Shown here piece after piece: positions 15,761 through 24,334 of a DNA stretch of 38,982 nucleotides. The notes below the pieces were generated by a model. That model saw only the letters and a list, made by a program, of their open reading frames with translations. It was not told the DNA's origin and searched no databases. Made by a program: the position numbers and the translations under genes. Origin of the DNA: GH45 sp965370965 (lineage in GTDB: Bacteria; Bacteroidota; Bacteroidia; Bacteroidales; SZUA-534); assembly GCA_965370965.1 (NCBI GenBank), contig CBDUWQ010000013.1:1-38982 (forward strand). Reading direction: 5' to 3'. Every line of letters starts with the position of its first letter. The first letter of the stretch is position 1.

Positions 15761-16642
15761 ATGAAAGCATATGTTTTTCCGGGACAAGGTGCCCAATTTG
15801 TAGGTATGGGAAAAGACCTGTACAATAATTCACCTTTAGCAAAAGAGATGTTTGAAAAAGCCAATGATATACTTGGATTTAGAATTACCGATTTAATGTT
15901 TGAAGGTACAGATGAAGACTTAAAACAGACAAAAGTTACGCAGCCTGCAATATTTTTACATTCGGTAATATTGGCAAAAGTTATGGGCAATAGTTTTAAA
16001 CCCAAAATGACAGCCGGACACTCATTGGGCGAGTTTTCAGCTTTAGTAGCTGCCAATGCCTTATCATTTGAAGATGGTCTTGTATTGGTATATAAACGTG
16101 CTATGGCAATGCAAAAAGCTTGCGAAGCCGAACCGTCAACAATGGCAGCAATAATTGGTTTAGACGATGAAATTGTAGAAAAAGTATGCACCGAAATTAA
16201 TGAAGTAGTTGTACCTGCAAATTACAATACAACAGGACAATTGGTAATTTCAGGCTCGTTTGCCGGAATTGATAAGGCTTGCGAAAAGCTAACCGAACTT
16301 GGTGCAAAAAGGGCACTAAAACTTCCGGTAGGAGGAGCATTTCATTCACCATTAATGGAACCGGCACGGGTTGAACTTGAGACTGCAATAAACGAAACAA
16401 AAATATTGGAGCCTATTTGCCCCGTTTACCAAAATGTTACGGCTAAAGCCGAAACAGATACTAAAATAATCAAAGAAAACCTTAAAAAGCAGTTAACCTC
16501 TCCGGTAAAATGGACACAAACTGTTAAAAACATGATTGCCGACGGTGGAACCTCATTTACCGAAGTTGGACCGGGAAAAGCACTACAAGGAATGATTAAA
16601 AAAGTTGACCGGAAAATGCCTTGCGAAAGTGCAGTTGTATAG
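15761..16642 (+). CDS. fabD: Malonyl-CoA:ACP transacylase
   Basis: 293 residues. It loads malonyl from CoA onto acyl carrier protein to feed fatty-acid chain elongation. Motifs: GQGAQ at 8-12 (oxyanion hole), nucleophile Ser88 in GHSLGEFSAL, the Arg of YKRAMAMQ near 117 that binds the malonyl carboxylate, and the catalytic His in GGAFHSPLM near 196. Length is standard. A transporter gene follows 10 bases later and may share the transcript. It is not in a fatty-acid cluster here, which is common in Bacteroidota. Confidence 0.96.
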   Translation: MKAYVFPGQGAQFVGMGKDLYNNSPLAKEMFEKANDILGFRITDLMFEGTDEDLKQTKVTQPAIFLHSVILAKVMGNSFKPKMTAGHSLGEFSALVAANALSFEDGLVLVYKRAMAMQKACEAEPSTMAAIIGLDDEIVEKVCTEINEVVVPANYNTTGQLVISGSFAGIDKACEKLTELGAKRALKLPVGGAFHSPLMEPARVELETAINETKILEPICPVYQNVTAKAETDTKIIKENLKKQLTSPVKWTQTVKNMIADGGTSFTEVGPGKALQGMIKKVDRKMPCESAVV

Positions 16643-16652
16643 ATAAATACAC

Positions 16653-18488
16653 ATGAAAAGAAACGCATGGCATTGGATACCATCGCTTTACTTTGCCGAG
16701 GGAATACCCTATGTACTGGTAATGACCCTTTCGGTAATTTTTTATAAGCGTATGGGAATATCAAACACCGATATAGCCCTTTATACAAGTTGGTTGTACC
16801 TGCCTTGGGTAATTAAACCGCTATGGAGCCCCATGGTTGATATATTAAAAACCAAACGGTGGTGGATAATTATTATGCAACTGTTGATAGGTGTTGGCTT
16901 GGCAGGGGTTGCTTTTACCGTACCTGTTCCTAACTTTTTTCAATATACACTGGCATTTTTTTGGTTATTGGCATTTAGCTCTGCCACGCACGATATTGCC
17001 GCCGACGGCTTTTATATGCTGGGACTTTCAAAACACAACCAAACATATTTTATTGGCATAAGGTCAACATTTTATAGGCTGGCAATGTTAACAGGCCAAG
17101 GGCTACTGGTAATATTTGCAGGACATTTTGAATCAAAATCAGGACTTCCGCCAATTGAGATTGAGGTTAGTACTTCTGCACAAAATAAAGTAGCAATATT
17201 TAATCCCGATTCAATAAAAATAAAGTCTGATATCGAAAAATCATATTTTTTTACTAATCAACATATTGTTATTAGCACTAATAATATTAAAAAAGAAAAA
17301 GCCGTACAGCTACTATCATCAATTGAAGAATGGAATTTAACGCATAACTTTTATAAGGCAGAATTGCTAAATACCGAAATAGCAAAATCAGACAATTGGT
17401 GGCAAAGTAATATCTCGAAACCATTGGCTCAAAGTTTAAAAAAGGCATTTAATGCTGATAAATTAATAACAGAAACCTCAATAACCGGAAATATAGGCTA
17501 CACATGGTTTTACCTAAGCAAAAAGCCAAAAAAAGGGCAGACGGTAATATTAAATTTCAGCCACTTAAAAGGTGATAAAAGCATTGCCCTTGTAAAAAGC
17601 TATCGGTTTAGGTTTGACGAAAACAATTGGAACACCCCTGCCTTTGCAGCTTTTCAAATAGATGCCAAATTAAATAAAACAACATCAACTATGTTTTCGG
17701 GGCTGTCGGGCAATATTACGTTTGCGTGGTCGCTGGTATTTGGTATAATAGCCTTTCTATTTCTTCTATTTTTTCTGTATCACCGTTTTATTCTGCCTAA
17801 ACCAAGCATCGATAAACCTAATATTAAAGAGGGAGAGAGCCTTTTTACCCAATTTATTGAAACATTTGTTAGCTTTTTCAAGAAAAAAGAGATTGGCGTA
17901 ATGCTCACATTTTTATTGGTGTATCGCTTAGGCGAATCGCAATTGGTTAAACTGGCATCGCCATTTTTATTAGACCCGCGCGAAATGCACGGCCTTGGAT
18001 TAACCACGGGCGACCTTGGGCTAATTTATGGAACAGTTGGCATAATAGCACTCTCGCTTGGTGGTATTATTGGAGGCTTTGCTGCATCAAAACACGGACT
18101 AAAATACTGGTTATGGTGGATGGTAATAGCCATGAACCTGCCAAACCTTGTTTATGTTTTTTTGGCATATATAATGCCGTCATCGTTATGGCTGGTTGGT
18201 GCATCAGTAGTTGTTGAGCAGTTTGGTTACGGGTTTGGATTTACCGCCTATATGCTGTATATGATTTACATTTCGCAAGGCAAACACAAAACAGCACATT
18301 TTGCCATTACCACCGGCTTTATGGCTTTGGGAATGATGATACCTGGCATGGTAAGCGGTTGGCTACAAGAGATAATAGGCTATCAAAACTTTTTTATTTG
18401 GGTAATGATATGCACGCTGCCAAGCTTTGCCATTATTCCGTTTATTAAAATTGATAAACTGTTTGGAAAAAAACCTGACAAACAATAA
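16653..18488 (+). CDS. AmpG-like MFS permease with large soluble insert
   Basis: 611 residues. The start (WIPSLYFAEGIPYVLVMTLS) and ADGFYMLGLSKHNQTYFIG resemble the PAT/AmpG branch of the major facilitator superfamily, whose members import anhydromuropeptides for peptidoglycan recycling. There are about five to six membrane segments in 1-160 and the rest after 345. Between them (about 163-345) lies a soluble stretch, beta-rich by eye, with an NWWQSNISKP segment and NWNTPAFAAFQ; classical AmpG has no such domain. The substrate is not provable from sequence. NamZ and a kinase-RapZ fusion elsewhere in the window support a muropeptide link. Translation probably follows fabD. Confidence 0.82.
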   Translation: MKRNAWHWIPSLYFAEGIPYVLVMTLSVIFYKRMGISNTDIALYTSWLYLPWVIKPLWSPMVDILKTKRWWIIIMQLLIGVGLAGVAFTVPVPNFFQYTLAFFWLLAFSSATHDIAADGFYMLGLSKHNQTYFIGIRSTFYRLAMLTGQGLLVIFAGHFESKSGLPPIEIEVSTSAQNKVAIFNPDSIKIKSDIEKSYFFTNQHIVISTNNIKKEKAVQLLSSIEEWNLTHNFYKAELLNTEIAKSDNWWQSNISKPLAQSLKKAFNADKLITETSITGNIGYTWFYLSKKPKKGQTVILNFSHLKGDKSIALVKSYRFRFDENNWNTPAFAAFQIDAKLNKTTSTMFSGLSGNITFAWSLVFGIIAFLFLLFFLYHRFILPKPSIDKPNIKEGESLFTQFIETFVSFFKKKEIGVMLTFLLVYRLGESQLVKLASPFLLDPREMHGLGLTTGDLGLIYGTVGIIALSLGGIIGGFAASKHGLKYWLWWMVIAMNLPNLVYVFLAYIMPSSLWLVGASVVVEQFGYGFGFTAYMLYMIYISQGKHKTAHFAITTGFMALGMMIPGMVSGWLQEIIGYQNFFIWVMICTLPSFAIIPFIKIDKLFGKKPDKQ

Positions 18489-18519
18489 ACAAGTCGTTTG
18501 TAATAAATTCATGAAAATA

Positions 18520-18580
18520 TTTGCAGGAATAAAATTTTTATATTTATTTTGTATCGTAACGATATATTACGTAACGATAT
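18520..18580 (+). promoter_or_regulatory. Promoter and direct-repeat operator of padR gene
   Basis: -33 TTTG (18520-18523), 20 bases, -7 TTATTTTG (18544-18551). Right after it CGTAACGATAT occurs twice (18555-18565 and 18570-18580), 15 bases apart, the second running into the ATG at 18579. This placement suits autorepression by the PadR-type product. Confidence 0.6.
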
Positions 18581-19115
18581 GACAAAAAATATTATTTTAG
18601 GTTTCTTAAAAATAAAAGAGCTCACAGCATATGATATTAAAAAGGCAATGGAGCAATCAATAGGGTACTTTCATTCAAATAGTCTTGGAAGCATTAATCC
18701 TACATTAAAAAAACTGGAGAAGCAAAATCATGTTGTTTGTAAAGAGGTAATAGAAAACCATAGAGTAAAAAAATATTATAAAATAACAAAACGTGGACTT
18801 GAAGAATATGCCAGTTGGCAAAATGAACCAATAAATATTGGACGTATAAAAGAAGAGGCCTTAGTTCGTCTGTTTTTTATGGGAGATAATGACATTAACT
18901 CTCGAAAAAAGCTTATTACAGATTATCTGAATAGTATAAAAGAAACTCAAAACTCTCTAATTAAACTGCAAAAAAAATTCTTGGAAAAAAAAATACCGGA
19001 AGAATATGCACAAAAAGCAAGATTTCAGTTGGCAACCCTAAATTTTGGCATTGAATACTATCAATTTACATATAACTGGTTTCAAAACTTTTTAGCAGAT
19101 GAAAAAAAACAATAA
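18579..19115 (+). CDS. PadR-family transcriptional regulator
   Basis: 178 residues from the ATG at 18579; an earlier in-frame start at 18549 lies inside the promoter. Winged helix at 1-75: ILGFLKIKELTAYDIKKAME, SINPTLKKLEKQNHVV and VKKYYKITKRGLEEY, the PadR signature. A helical C-terminal dimerisation domain follows (about 95-175; LITDYLNSIKETQNSLIKLQ, and FGIEYYQFTYNWFQNFL), typical of the longer PadR-s2/Vir_act_alpha_C type. It overlaps the next gene by 17 bases, so it probably controls the hydrolase together with itself. The inducing ligand is unknown. Confidence 0.92.
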   Translation: MTKNIILGFLKIKELTAYDIKKAMEQSIGYFHSNSLGSINPTLKKLEKQNHVVCKEVIENHRVKKYYKITKRGLEEYASWQNEPINIGRIKEEALVRLFFMGDNDINSRKKLITDYLNSIKETQNSLIKLQKKFLEKKIPEEYAQKARFQLATLNFGIEYYQFTYNWFQNFLADEKKQ

Positions 19116-20382
19116 AAAAAAACTAATGGCTATTACAATTATTATTATAGCAATTCTTAGCATAGGAATATGGGTTATGGCACGGTCGATACCTTATCCT
19201 ACACCAAGTGGAAAATTTAAGGTAGGTACGGTAAAATTAGATTTTGAAGATTCTTTGAGATTGGAATGGGCTTTGCCTGAGAAACATAAAAACAGAAGGT
19301 TTGTTGCAAGAATTTGGTATCCTGCAAAACCTACAGGAAAAGAAAAAATGCTACCTATTATGGAAAAAGCCTATTCAAAAGGAATGCATGATTTATTCGG
19401 ACTCCCTAAAGGAAAAGAGCACCCTTCACAATCTCATGAAAATGCATCGGTTTATTTAGGAGAAAAACCATTTCCAATCATAATATTCACTCATGGTGGA
19501 GGCTCTTTTATGACCCAAAACCTTACCTCAATAGAGGAGCTGGCTTCACAAGGATTTATTGTAATGAGTTTGTCATTCCCATATGAATCTGTTGCAACTA
19601 TATTTTCAGATGGGACTATTATACCTATGAAAGATATTGAGAAGTTTAAAACAGGTATGGCTTTAATAACTAAAGATAAAAAATTTGCATCTGAATTTGC
19701 CAAAAACACAAGAGATATGAAAAATTCAGACCCCGAAAAGGCAAATGCATCAAGTATAGCTCTTGGTAAAAAATATTTGCAATTATATCCTGATATGAAA
19801 AAATGGTTAGACACAAGGATAGAAGACATATCATATTTAATAGGTGTACTTGATGAAATTTATATACTTGAGCATAAGCTTTCTGATATAGCCCAAACAG
19901 ACAATATCGGTGTATTTGGACACTCTTTTGGTGGTTTAACTACACTAAAACTCCTTATGGAAAAAAACTTGCCCACAATAAAATGTGGCGTAGTATTAGA
20001 TGTCCCTTACTTCAACATGTATCCCACGTCTGACATTACACTAAAAGCACCTGTACTTTTTATGAGCAGCGATTATATAAAAATAGCAGGCAGCAAAGTA
20101 AAACTTAAAGGAATAAACAATTTTTTAAAACACTATACCACCAAAACTTTGCATGAGGTTAACGTAAAAGGGGCAGCCCATTTTAATTTTTCAGACATGA
20201 ACTACATGCCTCTGTTTATGAAGCTTACTCCAATGCTTGGCTCAATATCTCAAAAAAAAGCTGCAAAAATTATGGCTTTCTATTTAGACGCTTACTTTAA
20301 AGGCTATTTAAAAGGAGAAAATTTAAATAAAATTGAAGATTGTATTAGCTCAGAAGTTGAATTTATAGAAATTAAGCTTTGA
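19099..20382 (+). CDS. Membrane-anchored alpha/beta hydrolase, PAF-acetylhydrolase-like
   Basis: 427 residues. An N-terminal anchor or uncleaved signal (AITIIIIAILSIGIWVMA, about 11-28) puts the enzyme outside the inner membrane. The catalytic domain has the oxyanion-side FTHGGGSF near 132, the nucleophile elbow GHSFGGLTT near 275 and a His in GAAHFNFSD near 356; an Asp in VVLDVPY or a nearby loop would complete the triad. This resembles the platelet-activating-factor acetylhydrolase/dienelactone hydrolase group, i.e. an esterase or lipase of unknown substrate. It overlaps the padR gene, which suggests substrate-linked control, perhaps detoxification of an ester. Confidence 0.87.
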   Translation: MKKNNKKKLMAITIIIIAILSIGIWVMARSIPYPTPSGKFKVGTVKLDFEDSLRLEWALPEKHKNRRFVARIWYPAKPTGKEKMLPIMEKAYSKGMHDLFGLPKGKEHPSQSHENASVYLGEKPFPIIIFTHGGGSFMTQNLTSIEELASQGFIVMSLSFPYESVATIFSDGTIIPMKDIEKFKTGMALITKDKKFASEFAKNTRDMKNSDPEKANASSIALGKKYLQLYPDMKKWLDTRIEDISYLIGVLDEIYILEHKLSDIAQTDNIGVFGHSFGGLTTLKLLMEKNLPTIKCGVVLDVPYFNMYPTSDITLKAPVLFMSSDYIKIAGSKVKLKGINNFLKHYTTKTLHEVNVKGAAHFNFSDMNYMPLFMKLTPMLGSISQKKAAKIMAFYLDAYFKGYLKGENLNKIEDCISSEVEFIEIKL

Positions 20383-20421
20383 TATTAGTGTTGTTGATGG
20401 ATATTTGAAATAGATGTAAAC

Positions 20422-20760
20422 TTAACCCAACGACTCTTTAACCTCCAATAAAAGCGATTTTATGTTTTTAAGCGATTTTACAACCTCAAAATTATTTATG
20501 GTGTCATCTTTATTTTCTTTCATTTTTTTTCGGGCACCATCAAGGGTAAGTCCTTTTTCCTTTACCAGATGATAAATAATATAAAAATTTTCAACATCTT
20601 GTTTTGTAAATAGCCTGTTGCCTTTTTTATTCCGTTTAGGCTTAATAATATCAAACTCTTTTTCCCAAAAACGAATTAACGACGTATTTACATCAAACAT
20701 TCTGGCAACCTCACCAATGGTATAGTACAGCTTTTCTATTTTTTGTTCTTTATAGGGCAT
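20422..20760 (-). CDS. MerR-family transcriptional regulator
   Basis: 112 residues. Helix-turn-helix YYTIGEVARMFDVNTSLIRF at about 12-31, wing residues RNKKGNRLFTKQDVE, and the second helix pair YHLVKEKGLTLDGARKKMKE, which together make a MerR DNA-binding domain. Only a short helical tail (about 85-112) remains, without metal-binding cysteines or a ligand domain, so the effector is unknown. In many Bacteroidota a small MerR of this kind sits next to the M23 peptidase and alaS. Here it is separated from them by a RhuM remnant and an orphan membrane protein. Confidence 0.92.
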   Translation of the reverse strand: MPYKEQKIEKLYYTIGEVARMFDVNTSLIRFWEKEFDIIKPKRNKKGNRLFTKQDVENFYIIYHLVKEKGLTLDGARKKMKENKDDTINNFEVVKSLKNIKSLLLEVKESLG

Positions 20761-20878
20761 AATACAGTTAAAAAATTATTAAGCAATTTATTACTTTTTT
20801 TATAGATTATCAATAGGCAGTTTATTTTGAGTCTGTCTATAAATTCCATTTTCTTCGTTACTTACCTTTTGAAAACAA

Positions 20879-21235
20879 TCATTTACAATAGCAAACTCCT
20901 TGATTTTCAAAAGATGCAAGCCCTGCCTTTGCCGGCCAGACAGAGTTTACTCTATAACCAATACAGATGATTGCATCTAAGTTATAAAAATTAGTATTAT
21001 AATTTTTACCGTCGGTGGCAGTTATTCTAAATTTTCGAATAACTGAATTTTCATCAATTTCATTACTATTAAATATCTCTTTAAGATGATAATTTATGGT
21101 ATTTGTTCCCACCTCAAAAAGTTCTCCCATTAGCTTTTGTGTTAACCATATGGTTTCATATTCGTACCTTGCTTCAATACTGTTTTTACCATCTTGCAAG
21201 GTAAATATTAAAAACTCGGCGGTGCTGTTTGCGTA
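20879..21235 (-). pseudogene. RhuM-family protein remnant
   Basis: The minus-strand frame begins just after a stop at 21236-21238 and reads YANSTAEFLIFTLQDGKNSI, then EARYEYETIWLTQKLMGELF and NLDAIICIGYRVNS, the N-terminal part of RhuM (virulence RhuM) proteins. NSTAEFLIF is close to the usual N-terminus, but no start codon is left. The match stops after GYRVNS, where about 200 residues should follow. The remaining tail (WPAKAGLASFENQGVCYCK) is unrelated or frameshifted. A TTG at 21199 would give a 106-residue product but is an unlikely true start. The family is common in accessory DNA. Confidence 0.75.
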
Positions 21236-21250
21236 TTAACTTATTTTTTT

Positions 21251-21973
21251 TTATCCATTTAGTTTATTCTTCTTCATTTTTCGCTTTATAAATACACTTA
21301 CTAAAATTCCAACAGTAATAGTAACTAACCAATTTATTGTAATTGTAGCAACTTCAAATCTATAATCTCTATCTATTCCATATTTTATAGAACATAAAAC
21401 AAACGATAGAATAGTTATAATAAATGGAATTACAAGTAACAATCTAATCGTTTTTTCTAAACGGTTTTTTAGTGAAAACAGAAAGGATAAAAAGAAAAAT
21501 GAAATACTCATTGTAATATATCCTAATTCTTCTAACGCTATAAATAAACCATGTCCATTATACTGTGTGATTAATGCAATTCCCTCAGTTTCGCCTTTTA
21601 TTACGCTTATTGGCACTATTGAAAACTGAGTAAAATAAGCAATAAGTAATACGGTTGAAGAAATAAGAGCAAAAGCAGTACTGATAAAACTAAATAACTT
21701 TTTTTCTATCGAGGCTATAAAATAATTTGATATGATAAAAATCAAATAGGCAAATAGTTGAAAAACAGCAAGATACATCCAGTAATAATCTCTTGGATAG
21801 TACAATAAAATATCCGGAAATGGATAACTCATACAATCTCCGGGGCAATTAGGTCCTGATGGCGGAATAGCAATCATTGCAAATCCAAAAGTTATTACCG
21901 TTAAAATTGATAAAAATAACGACGAATAAAATCCAAATTTTAATACGCTTTTTAAATTATGATTTGTGTCCAT
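21251..21973 (-). CDS. Polytopic membrane protein, function unknown
   Basis: 240 residues with about six membrane segments (roughly 12-35, 63-86, 92-114, 145-167, 175-195 and 211-230). The first outer loop carries a paired-cysteine stretch, PPSGPNCPGDCMSYPFPDI (about 37-55), which could form a disulphide. I do not recognise a family. The C-terminal end is strongly basic (KRKMKKNKLNG), suiting a cytoplasmic tail. It lies between the capA-like gene and the RhuM remnant and breaks the usual M23-MerR neighbourhood, so it may have arrived together with the remnant. No attC-like end was found around it. Confidence 0.72.
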   Translation of the reverse strand: MDTNHNLKSVLKFGFYSSLFLSILTVITFGFAMIAIPPSGPNCPGDCMSYPFPDILLYYPRDYYWMYLAVFQLFAYLIFIISNYFIASIEKKLFSFISTAFALISSTVLLIAYFTQFSIVPISVIKGETEGIALITQYNGHGLFIALEELGYITMSISFFFLSFLFSLKNRLEKTIRLLLVIPFIITILSFVLCSIKYGIDRDYRFEVATITINWLVTITVGILVSVFIKRKMKKNKLNG

Positions 21974-22038
21974 TATAATTCTTTTAAATTATTCTCAACA
22001 TTTTTTAGTACGTACTTACTTCTTGTTTAAAAGCAATG

Positions 22039-22069
22039 AACCATATCAACAAGCTGTTAGCTTATGGTT
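22039..22069 (-). terminator. Hairpin over the end of the capA-like gene
   Basis: Arms AACCATA (22039-22045) and TATGGTT (22063-22069) with a further internal AACAGC/GCTGTT-like pairing. It includes the stop codon of the capA-like gene and is followed on the minus strand by a short T-run (GCTTTT). A weak terminator. Confidence 0.4.
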
Positions 22070-23150
22070 TGCGGACAGTAGATATTACCCCCTCCTCATC
22101 AATAATTAATAGCGATTTGGGAAAATCAGTCTTTGTAAGCTCTTTAATTAATTTTGCAGCATTATGATTTTCATCAATAACAACAATACCAGTACTTCTA
22201 TTTTGTTTGGCTGAAATAATCCGCCCTTCTAAAAATTCGCCTTTAAGGTTTATTTTTACCTGAATTATTGGAGACAAACCATTTGGTCCGCTTAAATTAA
22301 ACCTGCCGTATGTACAAAAATTACCAAGGCTATATGCAATAAACCTGTCTTTATATAAATCAATAGCTCGTGGAACATGCGGTCCATGCCCAAAAACAAT
22401 ATCGGCACCACCATTAATCAGAGCATGTGCAAACTCATAAACATTGCCTCTGTTTTCGCCATAAAAAGTTTCTGTTTGGCGTGTTACATGTTGATGTTTG
22501 CTGCCCTCTGCCCCACCATGAAAGGTTGCAATAACAATATCGCACCTGCTTTTTAGTTTACTAATGCTTTTTTTGGCAGCTATTGTATCGTATATACTAA
22601 CTGTGCCTTTGTTTGGGGCAAAAGATGCAATGCCATAAGTAATTGAATCTTTAACAAAACCCGATGTGGGGTATTTTACCCATCCTGCATGGTAAATATT
22701 AAGGCTATCAAGCAGTTTTACCGTTGTTTCCCTACCCAAATTTCCAAAATCGCCCGAATGGTTATTTGCAATAGTAAGCACATCAAATCCGGCATCCTTT
22801 AAACACCAAGCATATTTTTCGGGTATTCTAAAAGCATAACATTTTGTAGAGTCTTTACACCTTTTAACCAATTGGGCGGTATCCGAAAAACAACCCTCAA
22901 GGTTTCCTACTGTTAAATCGGCCGCTGTTAGTACATGCTTAACACCTTTAATTAAGTTGTAGCAATTGTTATTTGGAGGAAGATACCTTTTTGACGGATA
23001 ATTTGTACCAGGCATTATATCGCCAACACCAATAATCAAAAGGGTATCAGTATTTTCGCTATCTATTTTTAAAGTATCATTAATATTTTGGGCATTGCAA
23101 TTTACAGCAATAAAAAAAATAGCCAAAATGACCATAATAGTATGCTTCAT
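22062..23150 (-). CDS. CapA-like (PGA_cap) metallophosphatase-fold protein
   Basis: 362 residues from the ATG at 23150; a longer frame to 23246 exists, but this start gives a clean signal peptide (MKHTIMVILAIFFIAVNCNA). The PGA_cap domain fills most of the mature protein: GVGDIMPGTNYPS, NLEGCFSD, ANNHSGDFG, FHGGAEGSKHQHVT, GHGPHVPRAIDLYKDRFIAY and SLGNF, the metal-binding motif series of the calcineurin-like CapA family. Named members take part in poly-gamma-glutamate capsule export, but most bacterial homologues have no proven role, and no capB/capC is present here. It lies about 100 bases after the M23 gene in the same direction and is likely co-transcribed. Confidence 0.88.
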   Translation of the reverse strand: MKHTIMVILAIFFIAVNCNAQNINDTLKIDSENTDTLLIIGVGDIMPGTNYPSKRYLPPNNNCYNLIKGVKHVLTAADLTVGNLEGCFSDTAQLVKRCKDSTKCYAFRIPEKYAWCLKDAGFDVLTIANNHSGDFGNLGRETTVKLLDSLNIYHAGWVKYPTSGFVKDSITYGIASFAPNKGTVSIYDTIAAKKSISKLKSRCDIVIATFHGGAEGSKHQHVTRQTETFYGENRGNVYEFAHALINGGADIVFGHGPHVPRAIDLYKDRFIAYSLGNFCTYGRFNLSGPNGLSPIIQVKINLKGEFLEGRIISAKQNRSTGIVVIDENHNAAKLIKELTKTDFPKSLLIIDEEGVISTVRKP

Positions 23151-23256
23151 ATATATTTGACTTAGAAAGTTGTTGATAATTAAACCGGAATGCCGGGTAT
23201 TCTTTTCAATAACATCTGTTAAAGTGATACAGGTTATCGGAATCATAAAATATCAT

Positions 23257-24228
23257 TTAATCAAAACTCATATTCATGCGCGATGAAATTGATATTACCT
23301 CGTCATATTGTTCGGGAGTTAAATCGTTGTAATAATAATTTACCGGATTTTCGGTTTTATTATTTTTTCTAACTTCATAATGCAAATGCGGTGCAGTTGA
23401 CCTGCCTGTATTTCCAACAGCACCAATCAATTCGCCCCGTTTTATTTTTTGCCCAACCTTAACATATATTTCGTTTAAATGCGCATAAAGAGTTTTATAT
23501 CCAAACCCATGGTCAATTAAAATACGTTTACCATAACCACCCATTGAATAAGCAGCTTTAATTATTTTTCCGTCGCCGGTAGCATATACCTCAGTATTGG
23601 TGGGTGCAGTTAAGTCAATTCCCGTATGCATTTTACGTGTTCTGTAAATAGGATGAATACGGTATCCATAACCCGATGCAAATCTAGTTAAGTCTTTGTC
23701 GGCTATTGGTGATATTGCAGGAATAGATGCTAAAAATATCTCATTTTTTTCAGCAAGGCTAATAACATCGTTGTACGATTTCCATTGCACAGCCAATTGC
23801 TTTATCATTTTATCTATTTTGTTTGATGTTGAAATAACAAGCTCAGAGTTTGTATATCCCTCCAACATGCGATAACGATTTATTCCACCAAAACCTGCCT
23901 CCCTAATTGATGCCGGAACAGGTTCAACACCAAAAATTGTACGGTAAATATTATCGTCACGTTCTTTAATCTGCTCCATAGTTAACTCCATACGGTAGAG
24001 TTTGTCATTTAAACTTTTATATTGGGTAACCAATTGCTTATTCTCCCTTTTTTGTTGCCGTTCGCCAGGAGTATCAAAAAATATTGAAAGCAACAGCAGG
24101 ATAATACCTGCAATAACAGTAATAGCACCAAGTTGCCTTAAAAAACGCAAAAACTTTTCACCCTTCGAAAGAACTATTTTTTCGTAGCTAAGCAATTCAG
24201 GATTAAACTTGTATTTTGATTTTGGCAT
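23257..24228 (-). CDS. M23-family cell-wall metallopeptidase
   Basis: 323 residues. One membrane anchor near 37-53, then a coiled coil (about 63-100), then a LytM/M23 domain (about 180-310). Zinc ligands: the first His and the Asp in MHTGIDL near 202-207, and HLHYEV near 283; an extra His is in YAHLNE near 251. All are present, so it should be an active endopeptidase that cuts peptidoglycan cross-bridges in the periplasm. Divergent from alaS, with its own promoter. Neighbouring genes in other Bacteroidota suggest a cell-division or shape role, but that is inference. Confidence 0.93.
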   Translation of the reverse strand: MPKSKYKFNPELLSYEKIVLSKGEKFLRFLRQLGAITVIAGIILLLLSIFFDTPGERQQKRENKQLVTQYKSLNDKLYRMELTMEQIKERDDNIYRTIFGVEPVPASIREAGFGGINRYRMLEGYTNSELVISTSNKIDKMIKQLAVQWKSYNDVISLAEKNEIFLASIPAISPIADKDLTRFASGYGYRIHPIYRTRKMHTGIDLTAPTNTEVYATGDGKIIKAAYSMGGYGKRILIDHGFGYKTLYAHLNEIYVKVGQKIKRGELIGAVGNTGRSTAPHLHYEVRKNNKTENPVNYYYNDLTPEQYDEVISISSRMNMSFD

Positions 24229-24259
24229 GTTTTATTACATCTTTTTTACTACATCGCTA

Positions 24260-24291
24260 CAAATCTAACAGAAATAAATTAATTTTACAAC
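24260..24291 (-). promoter_or_regulatory. Promoter of the M23 peptidase operon
   Basis: On the minus strand: GTTG at 24291-24288 as a -33 element, exactly 20 bases, then TAGATTTG (24267-24260) as a perfect -7 box. It lies 32 bases upstream of the M23 gene start. Confidence 0.65.
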
Positions 24292-24334
24292 CTTTTTAAA
24301 GTAAACAAACAATTCAATTAGTAATTATAGATAT

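Noticed and set aside
21974..22061. GTTGAGAATAA before the six-TM gene as a cassette start
   Set aside because: No complementary R'' box or attC-like stem was found after the gene, so the pairing test fails.
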